64,000 nucleotides of DNA, taken from positions 62,001-126,000 of the forward strand of contig NZ_AQRA01000005.1 of the NCBI RefSeq assembly GCF_000626715.1, given 5' to 3'. Origin of the DNA: Aquimarina atlantica. GTDB lineage: Bacteria > Bacteroidota > Bacteroidia > Flavobacteriales > Flavobacteriaceae. Both the position numbers and the translations under genes were made by a program. Positions 44,775 through 53,552 of the stretch are shown here, one piece after another; position 1 is the stretch's first letter, and each line of letters opens with the position of its first letter. The notes beneath the pieces are model-generated. The model was not told the DNA's origin, did not search any database, and was given only the letters and a program-made list of their open reading frames with translations.

Positions 44775-44889
44775 TTATCAAATTTCAATCAGGTTCCATT
44801 ACTATGGAGCTTATCATTTACATAATAACTTATTAATTGCTCAATGTTTTGTACCTAACGGGTATGACATTTTTCAAATCTAAATAACT

Positions 44890-46485
44890 ATGAATAATTC
44901 AAATTTATTTAAAAATTTAAAGTCCGATATTCCGGCGAGTATTGTCGTATTTTTTGTGGCGTTACCTCTATGTTTAGGTATCGCTTTAGCCAGTGGAGCT
45001 CCTTTGTTTTCTGGTTTGATTGCAGGTATCGTAGGAGGTATCGTAGTGGGAGCCATGAGTGGATCCCAAATTGGTGTTAGTGGCCCAGCAGCTGGGCTTG
45101 CTGCAATTGTATTAACTGCCATTGGCGCATTGGGAGGGTATCAAAACTTCCTTTTGGCTGTCGTTTTGGGTGGTGTGATACAATTGGCATTTGGTTTTTT
45201 GAAAGCAGGAATTATTGGATATTATTTTCCATCATCAGTAATTAAAGGAATGCTTACAGGTATAGGTATTATTATTATACTTAAACAAATACCACATTTC
45301 TTTGGATATGATGCAGATCCAGAAGGTGATTTTGCATTCTTTCAGGTAGATGGAGAAAATACGTTTTCAGAAATTTTAAATGCAATTAATGCTATTAGTC
45401 CTGGAGCTACTTTAATAGCCATTATCGGTCTTGGAGTTCTTCTTTTATGGAGTAATGTACTCTCTAAAAAAGGAAAAATATTTCAGCTTATTCAAGGACC
45501 TTTGGTAGCAGTTGCTGCCGGTATTATATACTTTATTGTTACCGCAGGAAATAGTACCTGGGGGATATCTTCAGAACATTTGGTAAGTGTACCTGTACCA
45601 GAAGATGCATCTTCGTTCTTAGCGCAATTTAGTTTTCCGAATTTTGGAGCTATTACTAACCCACAAATATGGGTAACTGCATTTACTATTGCTTTAGTAG
45701 CTAGTCTGGAAACTTTATTGTGTGTAGAAGCTACCGATAAGCTAGATCCTCGTAAGCGGGTAACACCAACCAATCGAGAATTATTGGCTCAGGGAACGGG
45801 GAATATTATTTCTGGACTTATCGGAGGGTTACCTGTTACCCAGGTAATTGTTCGTAGTTCGGCAAATATCCAATCAGGTGGTAAGTCTAAAATGGCAGCA
45901 ATCCTACATGGTTTTTTGCTGTTAATTTCTATAATTTTAATACCAAAACTTTTAAATAAGATTCCGTTATCTGTATTAGCTGCAATTCTTTTTATCGTTG
46001 GATATAAGCTTGCAAAACCAGGATTATTTAAAACCATGTATCAATTAGGTTGGAAACAATTTGTTCCGTTTATAGTTACGGTTACAGGTATTGTATTTAC
46101 AGATCTTTTGATAGGGATTGGACTGGGATTATTAGTAGGTATCGTAGTTATTTTGATTAAAAGTTTTCAAAATTCACATTTCTTACATATCGAAGATAAG
46201 AGTAATGGCAAACATAAAATAAAGATGACATTGGCAGAAGAAGTAACATTCTTTAATAAAGGTGCTATTCTTAAAGAATTGGATAGTCTTCCCAGAGATA
46301 CTTATTTAGAACTTGATGTTCGAAAAACAAGATATTTAGATAATGATATTATTGAAATTCTTGAAGATTTTTCTGAAAAAGCAAGAAATAGGAATATCGA
46401 CATTCAGCTCATCTCAGAAAGAGGCACTATAGAAAACCCAGACAGTTTTATTCAATTTTTCAGATTACGCCCTAAAAGCGCTTAA
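44890..46485 (+). CDS. SulP-family inorganic anion transporter with STAS domain
   Basis: 531 residues, 10 or more membrane helices. SulP pattern: SDIPASIVVFFVALPLCLGI, GASGAPLFSGLIAGIVGG-like glycine-rich helices, SGPAAGLAAIVLTAIGAL, ETLLCVEATDKLDPRKR, NRELLAQGTGNIISGLIGGL and SSANIQSGGKSKMA. A cytoplasmic STAS domain follows (about 430-525: YLELDVRKTRYLDNDIIEIL). The substrate may be sulfate or bicarbonate; the GLIGGLPVT and the UspA neighbour are often seen with bicarbonate-type SulPs, but this is weak evidence. The spacer after its stop contains the second leader repeat. Confidence 0.9.
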   Translation: MNNSNLFKNLKSDIPASIVVFFVALPLCLGIALASGAPLFSGLIAGIVGGIVVGAMSGSQIGVSGPAAGLAAIVLTAIGALGGYQNFLLAVVLGGVIQLAFGFLKAGIIGYYFPSSVIKGMLTGIGIIIILKQIPHFFGYDADPEGDFAFFQVDGENTFSEILNAINAISPGATLIAIIGLGVLLLWSNVLSKKGKIFQLIQGPLVAVAAGIIYFIVTAGNSTWGISSEHLVSVPVPEDASSFLAQFSFPNFGAITNPQIWVTAFTIALVASLETLLCVEATDKLDPRKRVTPTNRELLAQGTGNIISGLIGGLPVTQVIVRSSANIQSGGKSKMAAILHGFLLLISIILIPKLLNKIPLSVLAAILFIVGYKLAKPGLFKTMYQLGWKQFVPFIVTVTGIVFTDLLIGIGLGLLVGIVVILIKSFQNSHFLHIEDKSNGKHKIKMTLAEEVTFFNKGAILKELDSLPRDTYLELDVRKTRYLDNDIIEILEDFSEKARNRNIDIQLISERGTIENPDSFIQFFRLRPKSA

Positions 46486-46494
46486 AATAAAAAC

Positions 46495-46578
46495 TTATGA
46501 AATGAGCCATAACAATTGAGTAGATACCAACCAAGATGTTCAATGGTGAGACAACTAAAAAAACAATAAAAAGAACAG
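46495..46578 (+). repeat. intergenic leader repeat, copy 2
   Basis: 84-bp spacer related to 13549-13642: same TTATGAAATGA left end, ATACCAACC, TCAATGGTGA and the same ACAATAAAAA-GAACAG right end touching the ATG. Compared with copy 1 it lacks a 9-nt block and one A. The downstream proteins (universal stress protein and glycosylasparaginase) are unrelated, so the spacers were copied independently of the genes. Confidence 0.7.
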
Positions 46579-47421
46579 ATGAAAACTCGTATGTTAAAAA
46601 CAAAATACAGATTATTAGTATTAATTGATCAAACCAAATCCTCATACACAGCTTTACGTAATGCTGTGAATTTGGCAAAGGTTATAGATGCAGGAATAGA
46701 GGTTTTTTATGTAAAATCACCTATGCAGGTTGTTCAGCATGACAACCAAATAGCAGCATTACGAACATTGGACGAAGAAAGAATTGCATCAAAAAAGGCA
46801 ATGCAAAAATTGGTCGATACTGTATCAGACACCGAAAATATCCCTGTTATTTACAGTTTTGCTTTCGGAAATGTTATTACCGAAGTACAAAGTCACATTG
46901 CTAAAACAAAGCCGGATATTGTTGTTATTGGTAAACGAAAACCTAAACGAGTGAATCTTTTAAGAGGTGGACTAACTTCTTATTTACTGAAACATCACAA
47001 AGGAGGAATTCTTATTTCTGGAAGTGATAAGCATCTTATATCAGGCCATAATGTATCTCTTGGTTTTCTTGATGATATTTCTATACAAAATGAAGTAGGG
47101 ATTGTGCAAGATTTAAAAAAGTGTACCGATACACCTTTTAAATTGTTTAAAATAAAGAAAACAGGTTCTATACTTAAAAAACCAACAGCATTTTCGCAAC
47201 CCGAAGAGCAATCTATTGCAGAAAATACAGTAATTTTTGAGTTTGAAGAAGGAATGGATAATGGTAATGGACTTTCAAAATATATTGAAAAAAATAAATT
47301 AGGATTGCTTTGCGTAAAAAGAGAAGTCAAACAAAAACTAAGCAAATCAATTGGGTTTAATACTAAAGTTCAACAAACCATAAATAAAACAAATGTGCCA
47401 GTTCTTATACTGGATAACTAA
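46579..47421 (+). CDS. universal stress protein (UspA family)
   Basis: 280 residues, two Usp-like halves. The first (1-150) has YRLLVLIDQTKSSYTALRNA, GIEVFYVKSP and KPDIVVIGKRKPKRVNLLRG, with the last glycine-rich stretch near the usual nucleotide-binding position. The second half (150-280) is more degenerate. It is the last gene of the TetR-SulP unit; a rho-independent terminator follows about 120 bp later. Partnership with SulP is often seen and may be regulatory. Confidence 0.82.
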   Translation: MKTRMLKTKYRLLVLIDQTKSSYTALRNAVNLAKVIDAGIEVFYVKSPMQVVQHDNQIAALRTLDEERIASKKAMQKLVDTVSDTENIPVIYSFAFGNVITEVQSHIAKTKPDIVVIGKRKPKRVNLLRGGLTSYLLKHHKGGILISGSDKHLISGHNVSLGFLDDISIQNEVGIVQDLKKCTDTPFKLFKIKKTGSILKKPTAFSQPEEQSIAENTVIFEFEEGMDNGNGLSKYIEKNKLGLLCVKREVKQKLSKSIGFNTKVQQTINKTNVPVLILDN

Positions 47422-47542
47422 AAATGCTGTTGATGAGAGGAAATACTAAATAGAGACAAGGTGCAATAACACGGTCTATATCAGAAATGGTATTCTATTT
47501 AGGAATCATCTTTAAGTAATCGATCATCATAATAGTAAAAGT

Positions 47543-47578
47543 AAGCTGTCTGAAAAATGATTTTTAGGCAGCTTTTTT
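47543..47578 (+). terminator. rho-independent terminator after the SulP/Usp unit
   Basis: AAGCTGTCTGAAAAA pairs with TTTTTAGGCAGCTT (two G-U pairs) around a 3-4-nt loop and is followed by six T. It separates the SulP/Usp unit from the corrin cluster. Confidence 0.8.
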
Positions 47579-47717
47579 AATTATAGATTGTCAATAGAAA
47601 TGAATGCATGTTTACAGACTAATGATGAGGTGAAATCGTAAAAAAACGATCTAATATATTTTTATAAGTAGACCATTACAAAAACTAGGAGTACAATCTA
47701 ATATAAACATATCATAA

Positions 47718-47753
47718 TTTGTTTTTTCCTTTAAGCAATAATAGATAGTTTTG
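47718..47753 (+). promoter_or_regulatory. possible promoter of the cobW gene
   Basis: TTTG at 47718-47721 and TAGTTTTG at 47746-47753. The -7 box fits TAnnTTTG; the 24-nt spacing is longer than usual. A start near 47760 would give a 20-nt leader. Confidence 0.4.
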
Positions 47754-47779
47754 CTTAGAATCATTTTTGATAAGAATAT

Positions 47780-48871
47780 ATGGCTTTAAACACACAAAAA
47801 ATACCAGTAACGATTATTACCGGATTTCTGGGATCTGGTAAAACGACTTTAATACATCAAATTGCTAAAAATGCAAATGGTAGACGATTGGCAATAATTG
47901 TTAATGAATTTGGAGAATTAGGAATGGATGGAGAAATCCTAAAAGGTAACGACTGTGGATGTGAAGAAGAAAATATATTAGAATTAAGTAATGGATGCCT
48001 ATGCTGTACGGTACAGGAGGAGTTTTTACCTACCATGCTTCAATTGATGGAGCGTAAACAGGATATTGATCATATTATTATCGAGACTTCTGGATTAGCA
48101 TTACCTAAACCATTATTAAAAGCGTTTAACTGGCCTGATTTGAAACCACAAATCACGGTAGATGCTGTAATTACTGTTGTCGATTGTGTAGGACAGGCCA
48201 CAGGCGAAATATGTGACCGTGATAAGGTACAATCTCAACGATTAGAAGATGAAAACCTGGATCACGAGTCTTCTATCGAAGAATTATTCGAAGATCAACT
48301 ATCTTGTGCAGATTTGATTATAATGACAAAATCAGATTTAATCAATACAGAAGAATATAACCAAGTAAGAGATATTATCCAGAATCGTGTTGGTAGTAAC
48401 ATCAAATTGATTTCTGCAGTAAAAGGTAATATTCCTGCCGATGTGTTATTAGGAATTGATGCCAAAGCCGAAGATCATGTAGATGAGAAACATTCTCATC
48501 ATGAACACCATCATCATCATGACCATGATGAACACGGTCATCACCATCACGACCACGATCATGATGATACGATTAATTCTATTGTGATAGAAATTAAAGT
48601 ACCTCATACTCCAGAAACACTAATCAAAAATTTAAAAACACTAGTAGCAGAACATCATATTTACAGGATTAAAGGAATTATTCATGTACCTGGTAAACCA
48701 ATGCGTATGATTGTTCAGGGAGTGGCAGATCGGTTTGAAAACTATTTCGACAGAAAGTGGATCGATGGAGAAATCAAAGCTACTCGATTAGTAATTATTG
48801 GCGAAGAACTCGAAGAACAAAAGATTCAAGAGATATTAGAAGAAAAATTGCTGGTAGGAGAAGGAGTATAA
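47780..48871 (+). CDS. cobW: CobW/COG0523-family metallochaperone GTPase
   Basis: 363 residues. Walker A GFLGSGKTTLIHQ near residue 15, IIVNEFGELGMDGEIL, the metal-binding CxCC in NGCLCCTVQEEF, the base motif TKSDL, and a C-terminal CobW_C domain (IYRIKGIIHVPG). Between them (about 232-262) lies a linker very rich in His and Asp that should bind cobalt or zinc. It is the first gene of the corrin cluster, in line with a role in cobalt delivery to the chelatase. COG0523 members also serve zinc and nitrile hydratase; context favours cobalt. Confidence 0.9.
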   Translation: MALNTQKIPVTIITGFLGSGKTTLIHQIAKNANGRRLAIIVNEFGELGMDGEILKGNDCGCEEENILELSNGCLCCTVQEEFLPTMLQLMERKQDIDHIIIETSGLALPKPLLKAFNWPDLKPQITVDAVITVVDCVGQATGEICDRDKVQSQRLEDENLDHESSIEELFEDQLSCADLIIMTKSDLINTEEYNQVRDIIQNRVGSNIKLISAVKGNIPADVLLGIDAKAEDHVDEKHSHHEHHHHHDHDEHGHHHHDHDHDDTINSIVIEIKVPHTPETLIKNLKTLVAEHHIYRIKGIIHVPGKPMRMIVQGVADRFENYFDRKWIDGEIKATRLVIIGEELEEQKIQEILEEKLLVGEGV

Positions 48872-48918
48872 CCATTCATTGATATGATTTTTTAGTATTA
48901 ACTTAAAATTTTAATCCC

Positions 48919-49503
48919 TTGAAAATATACACACGTAAAGGAGATACAGGTAAGACAGGAGTCTTTGGAGGAAAAAGAGAATTTAAAGATTCTGCACGTA
49001 TAGAATGTAATGGAGCTTTGGATGAAGCAAATTCTACTATTGGGTTACTACGTGCAAAATTAGGTAATGATCATGAGTGGCAGCCAAATCTTCATAAAAT
49101 CCAAAAAGATCTTATGGATATGATGTCACACCTTGCGAGGCCATCAGATTCTAAAAAAGAAAACCCTAATCCCAGACCTAAAGACGGAGCAGATTTTTGT
49201 GAACAATGGATGGATGAGATGGAAGACAATATTAGCTCTCCATCTGATTATTTTTTATTACCAGGAGGAAATGAAATTTCTGCATTATGTCATGTGTGTA
49301 GAACACAAATAAGAAGAGGGGAACGCAGATTGGTTACTTTAATGCACGAAGATCCCGAATCTGTAGAAGAATATGTGGTTGCCTATATTAATAGACTATC
49401 AGATTTATTTTTCACCATGGCCAGAGCAGAAATGGATAAAGCTGGAGTAGCTGAAGAAAAATGGCAATTGTTTTTGTATAAAAGAAAAAAGAAAAGAACA
49501 TAA
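48919..49503 (+). CDS. cob(I)alamin adenosyltransferase, PduO type
   Basis: 194 residues. The N-terminus KIYTRKGDTGKTGVFGG is the ATP-binding start of PduO-type adenosyltransferases, and RIECNGALDEANSTIGLLRA and CHVCRTQIRRGERRLVTL are the core of the active site. It transfers the adenosyl group of ATP to cob(I)alamin or cob(I)yrinate diamide. The start codon is TTG at 48919, supported by the canonical N-terminus it creates. It lies 47 bp after cobW and 5 bp before cobI. Confidence 0.9.
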   Translation: MKIYTRKGDTGKTGVFGGKREFKDSARIECNGALDEANSTIGLLRAKLGNDHEWQPNLHKIQKDLMDMMSHLARPSDSKKENPNPRPKDGADFCEQWMDEMEDNISSPSDYFLLPGGNEISALCHVCRTQIRRGERRLVTLMHEDPESVEEYVVAYINRLSDLFFTMARAEMDKAGVAEEKWQLFLYKRKKKRT

Positions 49504-49508
49504 CGATT

Positions 49509-50201
49509 TTGCACACAATTTATGGAATAGCTTTAGGACCAGGAGACCCAGAGCTTCTTACGCTTAAAGCGTTACGGATATTAAAAGAAGTCGATCTTAT
49601 TTTTTATCCAGGATCTATTACCAAAGATCAAAAAAAGAGCTTTGTATATCCTATATTACAATATCATGGATTAGAGCATAAAGAGCTAAAAGGGTTTTTT
49701 CTAAACATGTCATACGATCGCCAAGAGGCTTCAGAAACCTATGTAGCAACGGTAAAAGATATTGAAAAAGCTTATCAAACTGGAAAAAAAATAGCAATTG
49801 TATGTGAAGGAGATATTAGTTTATATGCTTCTTTTTCGTATATATTGGCAGGGCTTCAAGAATTACAATTACCAGTATCTTTGGTCCCCGGAATCAATTC
49901 TTTTTCGTTAGGTGCATCACAACACCAAATACCATTAAGTTTACTTAATGATAAAATTGCAATCGTTCCAAGAGTAAAAAATATTACAGAAATCTCTAAA
50001 TACTTTTTAGAATTTGATACTGTAATATTAATGAAAATACGCTCTGGTTGGAATGATTTTCACTCAGAATTAGTACAGAAAGATTGGAAATGTTATTATT
50101 GTGAACGTTTAGGAACCAATCAAGAATATATAACAACAGATTTAACCACTCTGGCCAATAGAGAAATTCCATATTTCTCTTTATTAATTATCAAACAATG
50201 A
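49509..50201 (+). CDS. cobI: precorrin-2 C20-methyltransferase (CobI/CbiL)
   Basis: 230 residues of a class III SAM methyltransferase: IYGIALGPGDPELLTLKALR, DLIFYPGS, IAIVCEGDISLYASFSYIL, VSLVPGINSFSLGASQHQIP and VILMKIRSGW. This is the C20 methylation step after precorrin-2 or cobalt-sirohydrochlorin. The start is TTG at 49509, five bases after the previous stop, and yields the conserved N-terminus; no ATG alternative exists before the first motif. It overlaps cobJ by 4 bp. Confidence 0.9.
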   Translation: MHTIYGIALGPGDPELLTLKALRILKEVDLIFYPGSITKDQKKSFVYPILQYHGLEHKELKGFFLNMSYDRQEASETYVATVKDIEKAYQTGKKIAIVCEGDISLYASFSYILAGLQELQLPVSLVPGINSFSLGASQHQIPLSLLNDKIAIVPRVKNITEISKYFLEFDTVILMKIRSGWNDFHSELVQKDWKCYYCERLGTNQEYITTDLTTLANREIPYFSLLIIKQ

Positions 50202-51553
50202 TCAAAGTTGTAGGACTAGGTCCCGGGCATTCAGATTATATTATTCCAATGGCAGTACAGGCAATTTCAGAAGCCTCTGTAATCATTGGATATCACTATT
50301 ATTTTCAATTTATTCAACATCTGGTATGTCCTGATGCTTTATGTATCGGTAAAGAATTAAGCGAAGAAGAAAAAAGAGCAGAAATTGCAATACAGCATGC
50401 TTTAGAAGGGGAACAGGTTGTCGTTATTGGTTCTGGAGATGCCAGTATATATGCAATGGCATCTATAGTATATCAAAAAGTTGCAGAGCAAAAATTAGAT
50501 ATTCCTGTAGAGACAGTACCGGGTATTTCTGCATTTATCACAGCAGGAAGTAAATTAGGAGCTATATTAGGTCATGATTTTTGTTGTATTTCCTTATCAG
50601 ATTTAATGACTCCCTGGACCACAATCGAGAAACGCATCCACGCTGCAGCAATGGGGGATTTTGTAACAGGGCTGTATAATCCTAAAAGTAAAAAACGGTA
50701 TTGGCAATTGGGAGCGTTAAAAACTATTTACCTTAAGTATAGACCCAAAACTACACCTGTAGCAATATGTAAACAATTAGGAAGAGCAGAAGAAGAGATT
50801 AAAATCACCACTTTAGCAGAGTTAGATATCGATGAGGTAGATATGTTTTGTGTAGTATTGATAGGAAATAGTCAAACGTTCAAGTATAAAGATCATCTGA
50901 TCACACCAAGAGGATATTTGAATAGGAAACCTGAAACCGGTCAAGAAATACAACAAGCTAGCTTTAAAGAAATATTAGATAATATCCCACCTCATACATT
51001 AGCAAACGATGCTTTATGGGCCGCAATACGATGTATTCATACCTCTGGTGATTTTGAATATATAAACTACCTGGAGACCTCTAAGCATGCAATTGCTACC
51101 TGGCATGATTATCTTAAAAATGGAGGGACAATCGTTACCGATGTAACTATGGTAGCTGCAGGCATTACAAAAGCGTATACTGCCAAATACAATAATCAGG
51201 TAATTTGTTTATTAAACGATAAAGAATCCCTTCAGCTTGCAGAAAAAGAAGGATTAACACGAACACAGGCAGGAATAAAACTTGCAGCAAAAAAATATCC
51301 CAACGCACTATTTGTTATCGGAAATGCACCCACAGCATTAATTGAGATTGCAGATCAGATTAAAGAAGGGATATTATCTCCGACAGGAGTTATTGGAGCA
51401 CCAGTAGGATTTATCAATGTCATAGAATCTAAAGAACGACTAAAAACAATATCCCATATTCCGTATGCGTTAATTACCGAAAAACGAGGAGGTAGTAATT
51501 TTGCAGCGGCTATTGTTAATGCAGCATTTACACTAGAAGAAGCTAAATTATAA
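50198..51553 (+). CDS. cobJ: fused precorrin-3B C17-methyltransferase / precorrin-8X methylmutase (CobJ-CbiC)
   Basis: 451 residues with two enzymes. About 1-240 is CobJ/CbiH: IKVVGLGPGHSDYIIPMAVQ, IGSGDASIYAMAS, VPGISAFITAGSKLGA, GDFVTGLYNPKSKKRYWQL, TTPVAICKQLGRAEEEIKI. About 245-451 is CbiC/CobH: HTLANDALWAAIRCIHTSGD, GGTIVTDVTMVAAGI, FVIGNAPTALIEI, GVIGAPVGFINVIESKE, RGGSNFAAAIVNA. The fusion joins ring contraction and the later 1,5-methyl shift. The order of reactions is not adjacent, so channelling is not implied. The Fe-S or oxygen requirement of the first step cannot be read here. Confidence 0.92.
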   Translation: MIKVVGLGPGHSDYIIPMAVQAISEASVIIGYHYYFQFIQHLVCPDALCIGKELSEEEKRAEIAIQHALEGEQVVVIGSGDASIYAMASIVYQKVAEQKLDIPVETVPGISAFITAGSKLGAILGHDFCCISLSDLMTPWTTIEKRIHAAAMGDFVTGLYNPKSKKRYWQLGALKTIYLKYRPKTTPVAICKQLGRAEEEIKITTLAELDIDEVDMFCVVLIGNSQTFKYKDHLITPRGYLNRKPETGQEIQQASFKEILDNIPPHTLANDALWAAIRCIHTSGDFEYINYLETSKHAIATWHDYLKNGGTIVTDVTMVAAGITKAYTAKYNNQVICLLNDKESLQLAEKEGLTRTQAGIKLAAKKYPNALFVIGNAPTALIEIADQIKEGILSPTGVIGAPVGFINVIESKERLKTISHIPYALITEKRGGSNFAAAIVNAAFTLEEAKL

Positions 51554-51558
51554 AATAT

Positions 51559-52215
51559 ATGAAAGAGCATCCACAACGTATATTTAACGATAAAGAACAA
51601 GCATTGCTCGAAGAGATCATGATCCACCGTAGAGATGTTCGAGGGAATCACTTTTTAGATACTCCCATATCTCAGGAATCAGTTAATAGGATTATAGAAG
51701 CTGCATTAGCAGCTCCTTCGGTAGGATTTTCGCAACCCTGGGAATTTGTATTGATCCGGGATCAAAAAACAAAGCAAGCCGTAAAAGAAACTTTTTCTGA
51801 AGAAACAGCACGTGCCGCAATGCAGTTTACAGACGAAAAGCAAAAAGAATACATCAAACTTAAATTAGAAGGGATTTTAGAAGCTCCTTTAAATATGGCT
51901 GTGTTTTATAAACCTGCAGATGGTCCTGTTTTAGGACAGACAAGTATGCCTAATATGGGGAAATATAGTGTAGTTTGTGCCATACAAAATATGTGGCTTA
52001 TGGCACGATCCTTAAATATAGGAATGGGATGGGTGAGTATTTTGGATCCCGAAAAAGTAAAACAAGTACTAGGAGCTCCAGAACCAAACCAATTGATTGG
52101 GTATCTATGCTTTGGGTATACCGATATGTTTTATAACCAACCCGAATTAGAATTAAAAAAATGGGATCGTAAAAAACTTCAAAAAGAAGTCGTTATTCAG
52201 GAAAAATATACTTAA
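51559..52215 (+). CDS. bluB: 5,6-dimethylbenzimidazole synthase BluB
   Basis: 218 residues, nitroreductase fold. RRDVRGNHFLDTPISQESV, AALAAPSVGFSQPWEFVLIR, FYKPADGPVLGQTSMPNMGK and WVSILDPEKVKQVLGAP are typical of BluB. It makes the lower ligand of cobalamin by oxygen-dependent destruction of FMNH2, so this organism uses oxygen at least for this step. It begins 5 bp after cobJ-cbiC and belongs to the same operon. Confidence 0.9.
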   Translation: MKEHPQRIFNDKEQALLEEIMIHRRDVRGNHFLDTPISQESVNRIIEAALAAPSVGFSQPWEFVLIRDQKTKQAVKETFSEETARAAMQFTDEKQKEYIKLKLEGILEAPLNMAVFYKPADGPVLGQTSMPNMGKYSVVCAIQNMWLMARSLNIGMGWVSILDPEKVKQVLGAPEPNQLIGYLCFGYTDMFYNQPELELKKWDRKKLQKEVVIQEKYT

Positions 52216-52274
52216 AAAGAGAATCAATCTTTTACAGCATTTGGTAATGCTATCAGCATATATACAATAACACT

Positions 52275-53456
52275 ATGACCTTCCATATTATAGGTATCGG
52301 AAATAAAACCCCGGATTTCACAACAGAACAACAACGAGATATTCTGGATACCCTTATTTTTAGTGGAGGAAAACGTCATTACGAATTGGTTAAAGATTAC
52401 CTTCCAGAAAATCATCAATGGATAACTATTCAATCTCCCATGTCTCAGGTATTCGAGGCATATGAACAAGCAGCAACTACAATTATTGTTTTTGCCTCTG
52501 GTAATCCTTTGTTTTACGGATTTTCGAATACATTAAAAAATAAATATCCAGATGCAGAAATTATAACAACATCCTATTTTAGTTCAATTCAATTACTGGC
52601 TAATGCCATGAATTTTAATAGTAATCCATTACAAACCGTAAGCGTACACGGAAGAAGCTGGAAAGCATTAGACGCTATCTTAATTCAACAAAAAGAATGT
52701 ATTGGGGTACTTACAGACGCAGAAAAAAATCCAGCTACCATTGCAAAAAGACTTTTAGAGTATGGATATGATAATTATGTCATGCTAGTAGGAGAGGATA
52801 TAGAAGGAGAACAAGAAAAGTTTCAGGAACTATCATTGCAAAAAGCATCGACGATGAAGTTTCACTCATTGAATTGTTTGATACTTAAAAAAACAAAACA
52901 TCGTTATATTGATTTTGGGATAAAAGATGCCAATTTTATAGGCTTGCCGGGAAGACCCAAGATGATCACCAAAATGCCTGTTCGATTAACGACGCTACAT
53001 TACTTAAATGTTCTTAACATTGATACATTATGGGATATTGGTTTTTGCACTGGATCTGTTAGCCTCGAAGCTAAATTAAAAAATGGGGATTTAAATATCA
53101 TCGCTTTTGAAAAGAGGCCAGAGTGTAAAGCTATTTTAGAGCAAAACCAAAAACGTTTTGGAGTTCCTGGAATTCAAATTGTAATGGGAGATTTTTTTGA
53201 GCAGGATCTTACTCAACTTGCAAAGCCTGAAGCAATTTTCATAGGGGGTCACGGTGGCAGATTAGAAGAACTTTTTCTAAAGATCAGTCTGGTTTTACAA
53301 CCTGAGACCTGTATAGTGATCAATGCGGTAAAAGAGAGTTCGGTACAAGCTTTTAAAGTAGGTTGTGATAAAATAGGATATACTATTGTAGAAGAATCCA
53401 CACTATCACTAGATGCATACAACCCAATTACATTGCTTAAGGCAATACGTAAATAG
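52275..53456 (+). CDS. cobL: precorrin-6Y C5,15-methyltransferase, CbiET/CobL type
   Basis: 393 residues. The N-terminal half (about 1-200) is the CbiE methyltransferase: FHIIGIGNKTPDFT, IIVFASGNPLFYGFSN, VSVHGRSWKALDAIL, IGVLTDAEKNPATIAKRLLE. The C-terminal half is CbiT-like: LTTLHYLNVLNIDTLWDIGF, CTGSVSLEAKLKNG, MGDFFEQDLTQLAKPEAIF, IGGHGGRLEELF. It methylates C5 and C15 and decarboxylates. The spacer from bluB is 59 bp. It ends the first block of corrin genes before the sugar-gene pair. Confidence 0.9.
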   Translation: MTFHIIGIGNKTPDFTTEQQRDILDTLIFSGGKRHYELVKDYLPENHQWITIQSPMSQVFEAYEQAATTIIVFASGNPLFYGFSNTLKNKYPDAEIITTSYFSSIQLLANAMNFNSNPLQTVSVHGRSWKALDAILIQQKECIGVLTDAEKNPATIAKRLLEYGYDNYVMLVGEDIEGEQEKFQELSLQKASTMKFHSLNCLILKKTKHRYIDFGIKDANFIGLPGRPKMITKMPVRLTTLHYLNVLNIDTLWDIGFCTGSVSLEAKLKNGDLNIIAFEKRPECKAILEQNQKRFGVPGIQIVMGDFFEQDLTQLAKPEAIFIGGHGGRLEELFLKISLVLQPETCIVINAVKESSVQAFKVGCDKIGYTIVEESTLSLDAYNPITLLKAIRK

Positions 53457-53511
53457 AAGTGATCTAAACTTCATTTTGAGCAAAAGTTTTCTCATATATG
53501 ATCAATTTATG

Positions 53512-53519
53512 TAGGTTTG
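53512..53519 (+). promoter_or_regulatory. possible -7 box before the epimerase gene
   Basis: TAGGTTTG fits TAnnTTTG. It covers the TTG at 53517 that could open a longer reading frame, so the downstream GTG at 53553 is the better start. No clear -33 box. Confidence 0.35.
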
Positions 53520-53552
53520 CCAAATGAAACAAGTATTAAAAAATTTCAACGT

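Larger units (their letters stand above)
47422..47779. other. 358-bp spacer between the SulP unit and the corrin cluster
   Basis: No gene. It holds the terminator at 47543-47578, the motif AAACGATCTAATAT near 47646-47659 (compare 63018 and 63046) and the promoter-like box before cobW. I see no cobalamin riboswitch core here. Confidence 0.5.

Noticed and set aside
46995..47345. 116-codon minus-strand open frame opposite the universal stress gene
   Set aside because: No family likeness, no promoter, fully contained in a clear plus-strand gene.
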